A stretch of DNA of 53,445 nt from Mesobacillus campisalis (GCF_000986785.1 NZ_LAYY01000023.1:1-53445), one strand, 5' to 3'. Positions 1 through 8,507 are shown, numbered from the stretch's first letter. Numbers and translations: made by a program. Notes: generated by a model from the letters alone, not told the origin.

Positions 1-124
1 CAAAGTCGACATATTCTACATAGTTCCGTTCCTTTGCATCATGGTCACCGCATTCACGGCATGCTGCCTGACAGGCACGGCATCCGATGCAGCGTTCAAA
101 TTCAAGATACATGATTTTATTCAT
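1..124 (-). CDS. 4Fe-4S ferredoxin-type electron-transfer subunit (partial)
   Basis: This is the N-terminal 41 residues of a protein whose remainder lies beyond the left edge. The fragment carries a CxxCxxCxxxC cluster (CIGCRACQAAC) typical of 4Fe-4S ferredoxin-like subunits of molybdopterin oxidoreductases. An AAAGGAG ribosome binding site sits eight bases before the ATG. It lies 16 bases downstream of the catalytic subunit on the same strand, so it is almost certainly the third gene of the operon and probably passes electrons between the membrane and catalytic subunits. The rest of its cluster-binding domains cannot be seen. Confidence 0.85.
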   Translation of the reverse strand, partial: MNKIMYLEFERCIGCRACQAACRECGDHDAKERNYVEYVDF

Positions 125-140
125 TTTTAGCCGCTCCTTT

Positions 141-2267
141 TTAAGAAAGTTTTTCAAGCTTTACAGCACAAACTTTGAATTCAGGCATCCGTGAAATCGG
201 ATCCAATGCAGGACTGGTCAACTGGTTGACGGATAGGTCTTTGCCCCAATGGTAAGGAACAAACAGGGTATCTTTCCTAATGGCTTTTGTGATGCGCACT
301 GGTGCAACCATGTCACCGCGCGGAGTAATTAATTTTACTTTTTCACCGTTCTGGACCTGGTACTCACTTGCTAGTTCAGGGTGGATTTCCACAAATGGCT
401 CAGGACATTGTTCCATCAGGAATCCCACGCGTCTTGTCTGGTTCCCCGACAGATAGTGGAATACGACACGCCCTGTTGTCAGCCATAATGGATATTTGTT
501 ATCAGGCACCTCGGCTGGGTCGTTCCAATCAATGACGGCAAGATTGGCTTTCCCATCTTCGGTTGCAAATTTTTCTTTGAATACGGAAGGCGTTCCCTTA
601 TGGTCTTCGGCAGGAGCCGGCCAAAATACGCCATCCTGTTCATCGATCTTTTCGTATGTGACACCAAAGTAGTCGGCCTTTCCGCCTTTTGATGCAAGGC
701 GCAGTTCGTCAAAGATTTCTCTCGCCTCGCTGTAAGGGAAGTACTTTCCTTTGCCCATCCGTTCGGCAATCAGTTTGATGATCTCCCAGTCTGTCTTTGA
801 TTCGCCTAGCGGTTCCACGACCTTGCGGATGCGGATGACGCGGCCTTCGATATTTGTGGTTGTGCCTTCATCCTCTGCCCAGGTTGTCGCAGGCAGAACA
901 ACATCTGCCAGTTCCGCCGTTTCCGACATGAAGAAGTCATTCACAACAAGGAAGTCAAGGCTTTTGAACGCTTTATAGACATGATTGATATTTGGTGAAG
1001 AAACAACCGGGTTCGAACAGATTACATGCATGGCACGGATGGTCTTGTTCACCATCAGATCGAACATCTCGTAGGCAGAAACACCTTCCTTTGGCATTTC
1101 CTCTGGCTGAATGCCCCAAACACCTGCAATGTACTCGACATCCTTCGGGTTGGCAATCTTGCGGTAGCCCGGAAGCGCATCGGCTTTCTGGCCATGCTCG
1201 CGTCCTCCCTGCCCATTTCCCTGACCGGTAAATGTAGCGACACCTGAAGCGAATTTTCCAATCTGGCCGCGAAGCAGCGCCATGGAAGTATACAGGCTGA
1301 CATTGTCAACGCCTTTTGTCTGCTGCTCGGCACCGCGGGCAAACATAACAACCGAACGAGGGGATTTTCCGAAAATATGGGCTGCTTTCACGATTTTCTC
1401 GACTGTTACACCGGTAATCTTCGATGTATATTCTGGCGTGAATTTTGCGGTCATCTCTTTTAATTCCGCAAAATTATTGCAGCGTTCCCGGACATATTCA
1501 TGATCGACATAGTCATGTTTGATCAATAAATGCATGATTCCATTAGCCAATGCAGAATCTGTTCCTGGAAGAAGGTCAAGATGGACATCGGCCACACGCG
1601 CTGTTGCTGTCTCGCGAGGATCGGCCACAATCAGTTTCGCGCCTTTATCCTTTGCTTTCCAGAACCACTGGATGCTCGTAGGATGGCATTCCGCAGTGTT
1701 GGTGCCGGACATGAAGAAGCAGTCTGTATGCTCAAGCTCTGTCCACGGAAGCGTGGATCCGCGGTCCATGCCGAGCGTCTTGTTGAATCCCCCGGCAGCC
1801 GAGCTCATGCAATAGCGGCCATTATAATCGATATAGCGTGTTCCAAGTCCTACCCGCGCGTATTTTCCAACAAGGTAGCATTTTTCATTGGTCATCGACA
1901 CTCCGCCGTACACGCTGAGGGCATCTTTGCCGTATGCTCCCTGGATTTCCTTGAACTTGCGCTCAATCAGGTCAAGCGCCTCTTCCCAGGAAGCTTCAAC
2001 AAACTTTCCGTTCTTTTTGATCAGCGGCGTCTTGATGCGGTCTGGATGGTCGATTGTCTGGTAGGCGGTAACCCCTTTAGGGCACATTTTTCCTCTCGTA
2101 AGCACCCAGTCATAACGGGGCTCGACGCCGACAACTTTATTGGATTTCTCATCGACGCGGATATGCATGCCGCACTGCATGCCACAGTAGCAGCAATGTG
2201 TTGTGATTAATTTTTCGCCCTTGCGGATTTGATTTTTCACGCCTTCTTTAACGAGAAACTGGCTCAT
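141..2267 (-). CDS. Molybdopterin oxidoreductase catalytic subunit (nitrate reductase/formate dehydrogenase type)
   Basis: This is a 708-residue DMSO-reductase-superfamily enzyme. An N-terminal 4Fe-4S site is formed by Cys25, Cys28, Cys32 and Cys62, and the segment GRYCMSS places a cysteine (Cys153) where the molybdenum ligand sits in NapA/NarB-type nitrate reductases. A GQGNGQGGREHG segment and the C-terminal molydopterin-dinucleotide-binding domain (roughly 590-700) also fit. No twin-arginine signal is present, so it should act on the cytoplasmic side. It overlaps the upstream membrane-subunit gene by 20 bases. Upstream anaerobic-type operators suggest a respiratory role. Nitrate is the most likely substrate by motif, but formate or another oxyanion cannot be excluded from sequence alone. 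Confidence 0.85.
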   Translation of the reverse strand: MSQFLVKEGVKNQIRKGEKLITTHCCYCGMQCGMHIRVDEKSNKVVGVEPRYDWVLTRGKMCPKGVTAYQTIDHPDRIKTPLIKKNGKFVEASWEEALDLIERKFKEIQGAYGKDALSVYGGVSMTNEKCYLVGKYARVGLGTRYIDYNGRYCMSSAAGGFNKTLGMDRGSTLPWTELEHTDCFFMSGTNTAECHPTSIQWFWKAKDKGAKLIVADPRETATARVADVHLDLLPGTDSALANGIMHLLIKHDYVDHEYVRERCNNFAELKEMTAKFTPEYTSKITGVTVEKIVKAAHIFGKSPRSVVMFARGAEQQTKGVDNVSLYTSMALLRGQIGKFASGVATFTGQGNGQGGREHGQKADALPGYRKIANPKDVEYIAGVWGIQPEEMPKEGVSAYEMFDLMVNKTIRAMHVICSNPVVSSPNINHVYKAFKSLDFLVVNDFFMSETAELADVVLPATTWAEDEGTTTNIEGRVIRIRKVVEPLGESKTDWEIIKLIAERMGKGKYFPYSEAREIFDELRLASKGGKADYFGVTYEKIDEQDGVFWPAPAEDHKGTPSVFKEKFATEDGKANLAVIDWNDPAEVPDNKYPLWLTTGRVVFHYLSGNQTRRVGFLMEQCPEPFVEIHPELASEYQVQNGEKVKLITPRGDMVAPVRITKAIRKDTLFVPYHWGKDLSVNQLTSPALDPISRMPEFKVCAVKLEKLS

Positions 2268-3429
2268 GTTCTTTTTCCTCCCCTAGATCTTTCTTTACTT
2301 CTTCTTCAATATCGTAAAATTCGTCTGAACGTTTTTTGCCAAAACCGGAAAGGTGGATTCCGTTCGTTGTGTTGACCGGTCCGTACGGATTGCCTTTCGG
2401 CGCTTCAAGATTCATTTGTTTCAGTGCCCGCATGCGGCGGCGGCATCCTGGGCAATAATCCGACAGGTAGCTGCCATCGGCCATCTGAAGGTCGAAGGAT
2501 TGGGCTTTCAGTATTGCCTGTACGTCAGCGATCTGGTCATCATTGCTGTATGGCTGTCCGCAGCTTTTACATGCTTTCGTATCTACCTTCAGGACCTCCT
2601 GGTAGCTCATTGGAACGGCTGTCGCCAGCGGCCTGATCGGTACATGGAACAGTTTCCCGAACGGAAAGTACATCAGCATAATGATGACGGTAACCTGATG
2701 TGTCATCGACATATAATGGTGGCCGAAGCCGCCAAGGAATTTATAAGAAAGAGTTAAAAGCAAGCCCGTTCCGGTTACAGCAAGCAGGATATACAATGGC
2801 AGCAAGTCAAATTCGAAACGCTGTGTGACTTTCACATCATAATCGGTGATTCGGCGGTAAAGGGCCATACAGACACCGATCATGACCATGACGGCACCGA
2901 TGTTCAGGATGTTGTAGACGATTTCCGAAAACCAGCCATGTGCGGCCATTGTCATTACCGGAATGTCAAAAGCGATCATTTGGTATGTGTCAGAATCGAT
3001 TAGGTCAAAGCGGAACCAGCCGAATGTCAGTCCGAAAGTGAAAGCGAAGGAGATCAGGCAGCCCCAGGAAATCATGATGTGCTGGATGCCGCGGTAAAGT
3101 CCGCGCTTGAAAATGAATTTTTGCAGAATGATATTATCAATGAATGTTTTAAAAATGGCTCTTGCATTTCTTTTAAAACGCTCTTTCGTAAACAGGTTTT
3201 CCACGCTTCGGGAAGCGACACGGTTTGTCGCCTTTCTGTAAAGCCAGAAGCTCATCCGGATGACAAGCCCGATAGCGAATACCATTGATGAAATCATATA
3301 GCCCAGCAAGGCCATATCTATATGAAGAAAGTTTGACGTGGACACCCACATTGAAAAAAACAGGATCAGGACAACAAAGAACGAATACATACTTGTTTTG
3401 GAGTAAAACGATTTCTCCAGCTTTAACAT
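2248..3429 (-). CDS. Membrane cytochrome b-like subunit with C-terminal Cys-rich domain
   Basis: This 393-residue protein has about six hydrophobic segments (near 14-34, 40-62, 117-140, 163-190, 207-230 and 240-258) with several membrane-embedded histidines, resembling NarI/DsrM-type quinol-oxidising diheme subunits. The soluble C-terminal third carries CKSCG and, about 40 residues on, CPGC, which could bind zinc or an Fe-S cluster. It is first in the operon and its 3' end overlaps the catalytic gene. It probably anchors the enzyme and links it to the menaquinone pool. The fusion of a cytochrome b-like domain to a four-cysteine tail is not one I can assign to a named family. Confidence 0.7.
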   Translation of the reverse strand: MLKLEKSFYSKTSMYSFFVVLILFFSMWVSTSNFLHIDMALLGYMISSMVFAIGLVIRMSFWLYRKATNRVASRSVENLFTKERFKRNARAIFKTFIDNIILQKFIFKRGLYRGIQHIMISWGCLISFAFTFGLTFGWFRFDLIDSDTYQMIAFDIPVMTMAAHGWFSEIVYNILNIGAVMVMIGVCMALYRRITDYDVKVTQRFEFDLLPLYILLAVTGTGLLLTLSYKFLGGFGHHYMSMTHQVTVIIMLMYFPFGKLFHVPIRPLATAVPMSYQEVLKVDTKACKSCGQPYSNDDQIADVQAILKAQSFDLQMADGSYLSDYCPGCRRRMRALKQMNLEAPKGNPYGPVNTTNGIHLSGFGKKRSDEFYDIEEEVKKDLGEEKEHEPVSR

Positions 3430-3511
3430 TTTCCGCTACCTCCTTGCGAGTAGTGCTTGAGTTCGAAGTAATCTTACCACGGGTAAAAGGGGCGTTTTGG
3501 TTTTAAATGTA

Positions 3512-3570
3512 AACACTTTGTGAATAGGGTTAATTCAGGCATTGTTTGTTAACACTTTGTGAACAAACAA
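3512..3570. promoter_or_regulatory. Two ResD-like boxes, the second inside a 29-bp dyad
   Basis: The 13-base word AACACTTTGTGAA occurs at 3512-3524 and again at 3551-3563, 39 bp apart. The first is followed by T, giving TTTGTGAAT, the ResD binding consensus described in B. subtilis; the second gives TTTGTGAAC. The second copy is embedded in an inverted repeat with nine-base arms, TTGTTTGTT (3542-3550) and AACAAACAA (3562-3570). Both lie between the putative Fnr promoter and the start of the oxidoreductase operon. Binding by ResD, or by a repressor that recognises the dyad, is inference. Confidence 0.5.
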
Positions 3571-3654
3571 CTGGAAAACGGGTTTAACCTCCCTCCCCAC
3601 CCTTCGGATTCCTTCGTCTCATACGCTCTCTGGCGATTTTTATCTTGTTACCTA

Positions 3655-3698
3655 ATAGTAAAGGAGGCGGATTAAACCCGTATGTGAAGTACGTCACA
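3655..3698 (-). promoter_or_regulatory. Fnr-type box and promoter of the oxidoreductase operon
   Basis: TGTGA-N6-TCACA is matched perfectly at 3683-3698. On the minus strand a -10-like TACTAT lies at 3660-3655, placing the box centre about 42 bp upstream of the predicted start near 3648, the class II activator geometry of Fnr/Crp proteins. The resulting leader would be about 220 nt long. The match is to the consensus shared by B. subtilis Fnr and E. coli Crp; anaerobic control is inferred from the type of gene downstream. Confidence 0.6.
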
Positions 3699-3736
3699 TC
3701 GGAAAATTTTGTTCTTTGCCTTATAAATGACACCAA

Positions 3737-3772
3737 TAAAAAAAGCGCTCCTCCAATGGGAGAGCACTTTTA
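3737..3772 (-). terminator. Terminator of the ThrE_2-like gene
   Basis: An imperfect 13-bp stem with a CATT/AATG loop is followed on the minus strand by seven T residues. It lies 37 bases beyond the stop codon of the exporter half-gene. A run of T on the plus side makes it partly bidirectional, but no plus-strand gene ends here. Confidence 0.75.
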
Positions 3773-3808
3773 AGGTATAGGATATTCAGGATAATAAAAT
3801 GCTTTGAA

Positions 3809-4261
3809 TCAGCTTCCGGCTTTCCGTGGAATCGCGCCTTGACGGCGGAAAACATGATTGATGACTTCCGAAAACACCAGGCCGACCGCAATCGCCCCTG
3901 ATATCATCAAAGCCTTGACCCCTAGGGCAACAGCTGTCGTATAGTCGTTCTCAACAATATTCCGCATCGTGTCATACGCAAGTCCGCCCGGGACAAGCGG
4001 TATAATGCCGGCAACACTGAAAATAATGATGGGCATTTTATAAAACTTGGCGAACATTTGACTGACCAATGCGATGAAAAAGGCTGCCGCAAGAGTGCCA
4101 AGCACTGCTCCATAACCCTGGTAGGTCAGGCCAAAATAGACCATCCAGCCCAGCATGCCTGACAGCCCGCACTTGAACAGAGATTCTCTTGGGGCATTAA
4201 AAAGAATGCCAAATGCAGCCGAAGCGATAAAGCTGGTTATCAGCTGTTCCAAATAAACCAC
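3809..4261 (-). CDS. Threonine/serine exporter, ThrE C-terminal-half type (DUF3815)
   Basis: About 150 residues with four to five hydrophobic segments match the small, all-membrane partner of split ThrE-type threonine/serine exporters; the segment IIPLVPGGLAYD is characteristic. I chose the GTG at 4261 because a GGGGGG-rich ribosome binding site lies six bases upstream and the family usually starts just before EQLITSF; an ATG at 4300 in the same frame lacks a good site. The larger half lies upstream on the same strand, separated by about 300 bp of inverted repeats instead of being directly adjacent. The two proteins probably form one exporter, by analogy with the fused ThrE protein. Confidence 0.85.
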   Translation of the reverse strand: MVYLEQLITSFIASAAFGILFNAPRESLFKCGLSGMLGWMVYFGLTYQGYGAVLGTLAAAFFIALVSQMFAKFYKMPIIIFSVAGIIPLVPGGLAYDTMRNIVENDYTTAVALGVKALMISGAIAVGLVFSEVINHVFRRQGAIPRKAGS

Positions 4262-4327
4262 AGGGTTCCCCCCTTTTTTATAGGCTCGGTTATAGTTCAT
4301 TTCTGTGAAGGAATGAGAACTAATAGG

Positions 4328-4504
4328 CGGAGAATTTCCGGCTAAGGTACACAGAAGCAGCTTTAGAAGCGGTTATAAGCGGAGAAGTTCCGATTAACTG
4401 CTCCTAAACAACACAAAATCGTGGATTTTAATGATATAGACGGAAAACTCTCCCTTATTTTTAAGGAAATATGGGTATTTACCAATTTAAACGGAATTTC
4501 TCCG
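4328..4504. repeat. Cluster of four 13-bp CGGAGAA-N-TTCCG dyads
   Basis: Related 13-bp units occur at 4328-4340 and 4380-4392 (CGGAGAA-N-TTCCG) and at 4441-4453 and 4492-4504 (the reverse-complement orientation; the third is degenerate). Start-to-start distances are 52, 61 and 51 bp. The first pair and last pair face each other, so the whole block could fold into a long hairpin. It fills the gap between the two exporter half-genes; otherwise this 296-bp gap shows no gene. Confidence 0.65.
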
Positions 4505-4557
4505 TTTATTTTTCAAACTTGTAAAAAAATTCAGCTTTCCGTGATTACAGAGCCTTT

Positions 4558-5316
4558 TTACAAAAAGGATAGGACGGCAGCGATTCCCGAACCGATGGCA
4601 AACGCGGTCAGGAATGCTTCGGCCCCTTTGGACAGCCCCGAAACCAAATGCCCTGCCATCAAGTCGCGCACTGCATTGGTGATCAGCAGTCCGGGAACCA
4701 GCGGCATTACTGCTCCAATGATAATTTTATCAAGCTCATTTCCCAGCCCTATGCTCACAAAAAAGTAGGAGCATAAGCCAACGATCACGGAGGCGGAAAA
4801 CTCGGCAAAAAATTTAACAGGAATCATCCGGTGGAAAAGCATCATGGAAGAATATCCCGCGCCCCCGGCAATCGCGGCAGGAACAAAGTCCTCCCAGCTG
4901 CCCAGGAACATAATGGCAAAACAGCCGCTGGCCAGCGCAGCTGCCAGCAGCTGGACAAGGAACGGGGGCATCAGGCTGGCCGATTCAATCTCCTTCAGCT
5001 GCCTGACCGCCTCACTTAAGCCAATTTGCCCGCCGCTGATCCTCCGGGATACATCATTCACCAGCGCTACTTTCTTCAGGTCGGTCGTCCGGTCGGAAAT
5101 CCTGATCAGCCTCGTCATCTCCGGCCGTACATCTTCCGAGGAGAACATGATGCCAGTGGGCGTCACATAGCTGTGGGTCTGCTGTATGCCCAGCGCGAAC
5201 GCCATCCGCCTCATTGTATCCTCCACCCGGTAGGTTTCCGCTCCGCTCTGGAGCATAATTTTCCCTGCCAGCAGGCAGGCATCCATTATCTCGTGTGTTT
5301 TATCTCTATTTTCCAT
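4558..5316 (-). CDS. Threonine/serine exporter, ThrE N-terminal-half type (DUF1212)
   Basis: A 252-residue protein with a soluble N-terminal region (about 1-115) containing SGAETYRVEDTM, the signature of the ThrE/DUF1212 family, followed by about five hydrophobic segments ending in a VPGLLITNAVRDL motif. It is the partner of the smaller membrane protein encoded downstream on the same strand. The family exports threonine and serine in Corynebacterium; here the substrate is inferred. A GAGGA ribosome binding site precedes the ATG at 5316. Confidence 0.88.
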   Translation of the reverse strand: MENRDKTHEIMDACLLAGKIMLQSGAETYRVEDTMRRMAFALGIQQTHSYVTPTGIMFSSEDVRPEMTRLIRISDRTTDLKKVALVNDVSRRISGGQIGLSEAVRQLKEIESASLMPPFLVQLLAAALASGCFAIMFLGSWEDFVPAAIAGGAGYSSMMLFHRMIPVKFFAEFSASVIVGLCSYFFVSIGLGNELDKIIIGAVMPLVPGLLITNAVRDLMAGHLVSGLSKGAEAFLTAFAIGSGIAAVLSFL

Positions 5317-5490
5317 TTTATCCTCACTATGAAGAGTCGATATTCTTCTATCAGTCTAAACGAAAGCGATTTAGCAATCAATTATGATTGTTCCTTTGAA
5401 ATAATGATTTATCACGCGGTCTGAATGGAATATACTTGGATTAAATTCCTTTGCGGGAATTTTCTTAACAAGATTGAAAGGATGACAGTA

Positions 5491-7146
5491 ATGCTCGATT
5501 GCCGAGAAGAGGTTTTATTTTTCACAAAACAGCTGATGAATATTGAAAGCATCGTCAATACGAACGGAGAGAAAGAGATTGCCCAGGTTCTCCACAGCAT
5601 GATCGCCTCTTTTCCTTATTTCATGGAACATCCGGAACAGCTTTTGATTGAGCCGACGCATGACGATGAACTGGAGAGGTACAATGTCCTTGCTTTTGTC
5701 AGAGGCACCAAAAACGCCAGCAGCAAAACCGTTATTTTAATGGGCCATATGGATACGGTTGGCATTGATGATTTCACCCAGCTTGCTGATCTGGCATGCA
5801 AGCCCGATGAGCTGCTTGAGGCATTGAGGAACGAAGACCTTCCTGAGAATGTCAGGGCCCATGCCGATTCTGATGAATGGCTTTTTGGCCGCGGCTCCCT
5901 GGATATGAAGAGCGGATTGGCCAGCCATCTATATCTTTTAAAATATTATTCCGAACACCCTGAAGAGCTGGAAGGGAATCTGGTGTTTTTGGCAGAGTGC
6001 GATGAAGAAGACAGCTCTCATGGCATCCTATCTGCACTCAAAACCCTCCAGGCCTGGAAGCAGCAGCACGGTTTCGAATATTCAGCCGCGGTGAACAGCG
6101 ATTTCGTCGCTCCCCGCTTTGAAGGGGATGAAAACCGTTATATCTATAAAGGTACAGTTGGAAAGCTCCTTCCGTCCTTTTTTATTACGGGCGCGGAAAC
6201 CCATGTGGGCTCCTGCTTTGAGGGACTGGATCCCAACCTGATTGCCGCGGAGCTGACAAGGCAAATAGACTACAATCCCGACCTTTGCAATGAAGCGCTA
6301 GGCGAGACGACCGTTCCTCCTGTCTCTTTAAAGCAGACGGACCTCAAACCCGTGTATACCGTCCAGACGGCGCTGTCGGCCTATGTATATTATAATTTCT
6401 TCATCCATTCCTGGTCTCCCAAGGATGTGCTCGACAAACTGAAGAGCCAGGCGGAAATTGCTTTTAACAACGCTTTGGCCTTGTTTGAAGAGCGGTATAA
6501 AAAGTTTTGCCAGCTGAGCGGCGAAGCTTGCCGGGAGATTCCATGGCAAGCGAGGGTCATGACCTATGAAGAAATGGACAACCTTCTTGCTGCCCAATTT
6601 GGAAACGAATATACCTGCCATATGGCAGGTTTCAAAGAACAGCTGCTTCATGACCAGACCCTTGATGTCAGGATGTTTGCAGCCAGGGTCGTGGAAGAGG
6701 CTTGGAAGTGGATGCCGGACAAAAGCCCGGCAATCATCGTCTTCTATTCATCCCTTTATTCTCCAAGGGTAGAGCTTCCCGGTAAAAATGTTGCGGAGAA
6801 AAACCTGATTTCTGCGCTCGATAAAGCTGTTGCAGCGATTCAGCCAAATTATGAAAAGCCGATTGTCATCCGCAATTTCTTCCCATACATCTCGGACATG
6901 AGCTTTGTGGCGCTCAGCGACGATGAGAGCGCGCTTGATTCCGCGGCCAGAAACAATCCGAGCTGGGGGACAAAATTCTTTGTGAATTACCAGGATGTCC
7001 GCAACATTAATGTCCCGGTTATCAATATTGGACCATATGGCCTTGATGCCCATAAAAAGTACGAACGGGCTGAACTTGAATATTCGCTTGAGATTGTGCC
7101 AAACCTGACGAACCTTGTCATCAGGGGAGTGCTCAGCGGGCAATGA
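5491..7146 (+). CDS. rocB: M20-family peptidase, RocB-like
   Basis: This 551-residue protein matches arginine-utilisation protein RocB along its length. Metal-binding M20 motifs are visible: GHMDTV near residues 85-90, GRGSLDMKSG near 133-142, and AECDEED near 168-174. The start is placed at the ATG at 5491 because GAAAGGA lies eight bases upstream; in-frame codons further upstream lack a site. B. subtilis RocB belongs to the arginine/ornithine catabolic regulon, but its exact reaction is not established. It stands alone here, without other roc genes, and ends at a strong terminator. I found no convincing SigL promoter upstream. Confidence 0.85.
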   Translation: MLDCREEVLFFTKQLMNIESIVNTNGEKEIAQVLHSMIASFPYFMEHPEQLLIEPTHDDELERYNVLAFVRGTKNASSKTVILMGHMDTVGIDDFTQLADLACKPDELLEALRNEDLPENVRAHADSDEWLFGRGSLDMKSGLASHLYLLKYYSEHPEELEGNLVFLAECDEEDSSHGILSALKTLQAWKQQHGFEYSAAVNSDFVAPRFEGDENRYIYKGTVGKLLPSFFITGAETHVGSCFEGLDPNLIAAELTRQIDYNPDLCNEALGETTVPPVSLKQTDLKPVYTVQTALSAYVYYNFFIHSWSPKDVLDKLKSQAEIAFNNALALFEERYKKFCQLSGEACREIPWQARVMTYEEMDNLLAAQFGNEYTCHMAGFKEQLLHDQTLDVRMFAARVVEEAWKWMPDKSPAIIVFYSSLYSPRVELPGKNVAEKNLISALDKAVAAIQPNYEKPIVIRNFFPYISDMSFVALSDDESALDSAARNNPSWGTKFFVNYQDVRNINVPVINIGPYGLDAHKKYERAELEYSLEIVPNLTNLVIRGVLSGQ

Positions 7147-7154
7147 AACGAAGA

Positions 7155-7184
7155 CGGTGTTCCATACAGGAACACCGCTTTTTA
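7155..7184. terminator. Terminator between convergent rocB and flavoprotein gene
   Basis: A perfect nine-bp stem, CGGTGTTCC/GGAACACCG with a five-base loop, is followed by CTTTTT on the plus strand. It starts eight bases after the rocB stop and abuts the stop of the convergent gene, so it may serve both. Confidence 0.85.
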
Positions 7185-8333
7185 TTATTTTCCATTCATA
7201 GCATGCCGGGCCAATAATTCAATGGTCATGTCATCCATCGGTGGATTGTGCAAACCAGCACGAACATCGCGGTAATAGCGCTGAAGCGGATTTTTTTGCG
7301 ACAGGCTCCGCGCGCCAACCACCCGCATTGCCAGGTCGACCGCTTTGATGGCTCCGTTAGTGACAGCCATTTTTACCGCTCCAAGCTCGGGACCCATTTC
7401 CAGCCGTTCCTGTTCACCGGCATCATCCCATTTTTTTGCGACAGCATGGAGAAAATGACGGTCTTTCATCAGTTCGAGTTCGATTTCACCAATCTTCTGC
7501 CGCACTGCGGGAATGTCGCTGATGGTCCCCTTGATGCTGTTGGGCGAATAGTTTAGGGCAAACTGGATGGCGTACTCCTGTGCTGCCTTGGCAATCCCCA
7601 AATAGCAAGCCGGAATATGAAGCAGCCAGCCATTTGCCTGTTTTTTCCCAGGAGTAATGACTTCCACAAAATCCTCTTCTGCAACATGGACGTCCTCAAG
7701 AACAAGGTCATGGCTTCCGGTTCCCCGCATTGCCACGCTGTCCCAGGTTTCTTCGATGGACAAACCTTTCGTCGAGCGCGGAATTAAAAAGTTGCCCACC
7801 TCGTCGCTTCCGGCAATCGACGCGCTGACAATAAAATAATCGAGGACCGGAGACATCGTGGTAAAAATCTTCCTGCCATTGATTACCCAGCTGCCGCCAT
7901 CCTTTTTTGCGGTTGTTTGCGGCTTGCCTCCTCTTGTCGGGCTTCCTGTCTGCGCCTCGCTGGCCGCGCTGTTAAGGAGCGCTCCCCTTTTGACTTCTTG
8001 GGAAACCCTCCGGAAGACTTCTTCTTTCCATGCTTTCTTTTCGCCAAGGTTTTTTATGATGCCCATATGCCAGCCGATCGCAAGGGCTGTGGACCCGTCT
8101 CCCGCCGCCAGTTTCTCCTGCAGGCTGACAATTTCGTGCAAGGTGATCTCTTTTCCGCCATATTCGCATGGCAGCGTTAGGCTGGTATAGCCGTTTTTTT
8201 TCAAGTCATCTATGTTGGCAAACGGAAAACCGCCTTCTTCATCGATTTCCGCTGCTCGCTCTTTAAACCTGGCTGCGAGGCTTTCCATCAGCTGCAGCCT
8301 TTCTTCCAATGAGTTTGTATCCTGAAAATTCAT
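7185..8333 (-). CDS. Acyl-CoA dehydrogenase-fold flavoprotein, YdbM/DszC-like
   Basis: A 382-residue protein with the acyl-CoA dehydrogenase domain order: helical N domain (about 10-115), beta domain with FTTMSP and MRGTGSHDL (about 120-230), and C-terminal helical domain. At the position where acyl-CoA dehydrogenases carry the catalytic YEG glutamate, this protein has YYRDVRAG, closer to group D flavin monooxygenases such as DszC and SfnB. That argues for an oxygenating or organosulfur role over beta-oxidation. The ATG at 8333 is chosen because GGGAG lies seven bases upstream. It is monocistronic and convergent with rocB. The substrate is unknown. Confidence 0.75.
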   Translation of the reverse strand: MNFQDTNSLEERLQLMESLAARFKERAAEIDEEGGFPFANIDDLKKNGYTSLTLPCEYGGKEITLHEIVSLQEKLAAGDGSTALAIGWHMGIIKNLGEKKAWKEEVFRRVSQEVKRGALLNSAASEAQTGSPTRGGKPQTTAKKDGGSWVINGRKIFTTMSPVLDYFIVSASIAGSDEVGNFLIPRSTKGLSIEETWDSVAMRGTGSHDLVLEDVHVAEEDFVEVITPGKKQANGWLLHIPACYLGIAKAAQEYAIQFALNYSPNSIKGTISDIPAVRQKIGEIELELMKDRHFLHAVAKKWDDAGEQERLEMGPELGAVKMAVTNGAIKAVDLAMRVVGARSLSQKNPLQRYYRDVRAGLHNPPMDDMTIELLARHAMNGK

Positions 8334-8501
8334 AATCTCACTCCCTGAATTCATCATTCCCTGCCAGCACACTGGCAAACGATATCCTTTCTAGTTAACA
8401 TACCAGAAATTGCACAGTTTTGTTTAGCGTTGCGATTGGCACTGCCTGACAGGACTTGTTTTTCTGGTCATTTCTTATTAGTATATAGTTCTACAGGAAG
8501 G

Positions 8502-8507
8502 TATAAT
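8502..8507 (+). promoter_or_regulatory. Likely -10 element of glnS
   Basis: A perfect TATAAT lies about 45 bases upstream of the glnS start, after an AT-rich stretch. No good -35 hexamer is present at 17 bp, so this is a tentative assignment. Confidence 0.4.

Noticed and set aside
1530-2210. 226-codon open frame antisense to the molybdoenzyme gene
   Set aside because: No ribosome binding site or recognisable domain; it mirrors a conserved gene on the other strand.
3542-3570. Rex operator
   Set aside because: The dyad does not fit TTGTGAA-N4-TTCACAA; the spacer is seven bases and half-sites differ.
5420-5490. SigL-type (-24/-12) promoter for rocB
   Set aside because: TTGG and TTGC words are present but 13 bp apart instead of 10, so the element is not a valid SigL promoter.
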